Source of the DNA: Enterobacter asburiae
Lineage (GTDB): Bacteria; Pseudomonadota; Gammaproteobacteria; Enterobacterales; Enterobacteriaceae
Reading direction: 5' to 3'
NCBI RefSeq assembly: GCF_021440515.1
Contig: NZ_JAKCMV010000002.1
Location: 59,035-123,034 of the forward strand
DNA: 64,000 nt
The translations under genes and the position numbers were made by a program. Under the pieces are notes generated by a model. The model saw nothing but the letters and a program-made list of their open reading frames with translations. It was not told the DNA's origin and made no database searches. Positions 63,871-64,000 of the stretch are shown in pieces; position 1 is the stretch's first letter; each line of letters opens with the position of its first letter.

Positions 63871-64000
63871 AAGGTTAAGCCTCACGGTTCATTAGTATCG
63901 GTTAGCTCAACGCATCGCTGCGCTTACACACCCGACCTATCAACGTCGTCGTCTTCAACGTTCCTTCAGGACTCTCAAGGAGTCAGGGAGAACTCATCTC
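63871..64000 (-). rRNA. rrl: 23S ribosomal RNA, 3' end only
   Basis: The last 130 nt of 23S rRNA on the minus strand; the 3' end ACTAATGAACCGTGAGGCTT followed by AACCTT is typical of enterics. The rest of the operon lies beyond the right edge. A 64-bp spacer separates it from 5S. Confidence 0.97.

Overview
The window is a stretch of ordinary chromosome from a member of the Enterobacterales. Gene order follows the Escherichia coli region from pbpC to the rrnG rRNA operon almost gene for gene. Protein lengths and sequences are very close to E. coli but not identical. REP-type palindromes of the form seen in Enterobacter and Klebsiella, a zevAB-like pair and a murQ/PTS cluster point to an Enterobacter-like organism (genus level inferred, not proven). 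There are no insertion sequences, prophage genes, CRISPR arrays or tRNAs. The two ends are cut: the 3' part of pbpC on the left and all but the 3' end of a 23S rRNA gene on the right.

Layout. 1-9715: envelope and stress genes (pbpC, yfhM, sseA, sseB) and the aminopeptidase pepB. 9783-15722: the complete iscR-iscSUA-hscBA-fdx-iscX iron-sulfur cluster operon, with two abutting IscR operators in front and two copies of a 99-bp structured repeat, one before iscX/pepB and one between iscR and iscS. 15744-21673: trmJ, suhB, a zinc/nickel transporter pair (zevAB-like), csiE and an orphan hcaT; yfhR and the hca catabolic operon of E. coli are absent. 21837-33184: glyA, hmp, glnB, the glrK-qseG-glrR two-component system, the small RNA GlmY with its sigma-54 promoter and GlrR sites, and purL. 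33350-39218: mltF, tadA, pgpC and a MurNAc-type module (PTS EIIBC, murQ) divergent from the RpiR-type regulator yfhH. 39210-48898: yfhL, acpS-pdxJ-recO-era-rnc-lepB-lepA and rpoE-rseABC. 49301-64000: nadB, trmN6, srmB, grcA, ung, yfiF, trxC, tapT, patZ, pssA, yfiM, kgtP, a DUF4385 gene and the end of an rRNA operon (5S and part of 23S).

How the genes connect. Three themes recur. Cell wall and amino-sugar metabolism: pbpC, mltF, murQ with its PTS, and GlmY, which in E. coli drives glucosamine-6-phosphate synthesis. Envelope stress and secretion: rpoE-rseABC, yfhM, lepB, lepA. Iron-sulfur and nitrosative/oxygen sensing: isc operon, hmp with an NsrR operator, grcA with two FNR sites. Several regulatory sites match known consensus sequences well: IscR type 1 (two), NsrR, PurR (two), NadR, FNR (two), sigma-54, sigma-E and GlrR (three).

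The most notable non-textbook items are the 99-bp repeat whose two copies show compensatory base changes in their internal stems, the yfhH-murQ-PTS arrangement with paired 13-bp palindromes, and a DUF4385 gene behind the rRNA operon with a perfect 10-bp inverted repeat at its likely start. I did not find a clearly new large multi-gene system.
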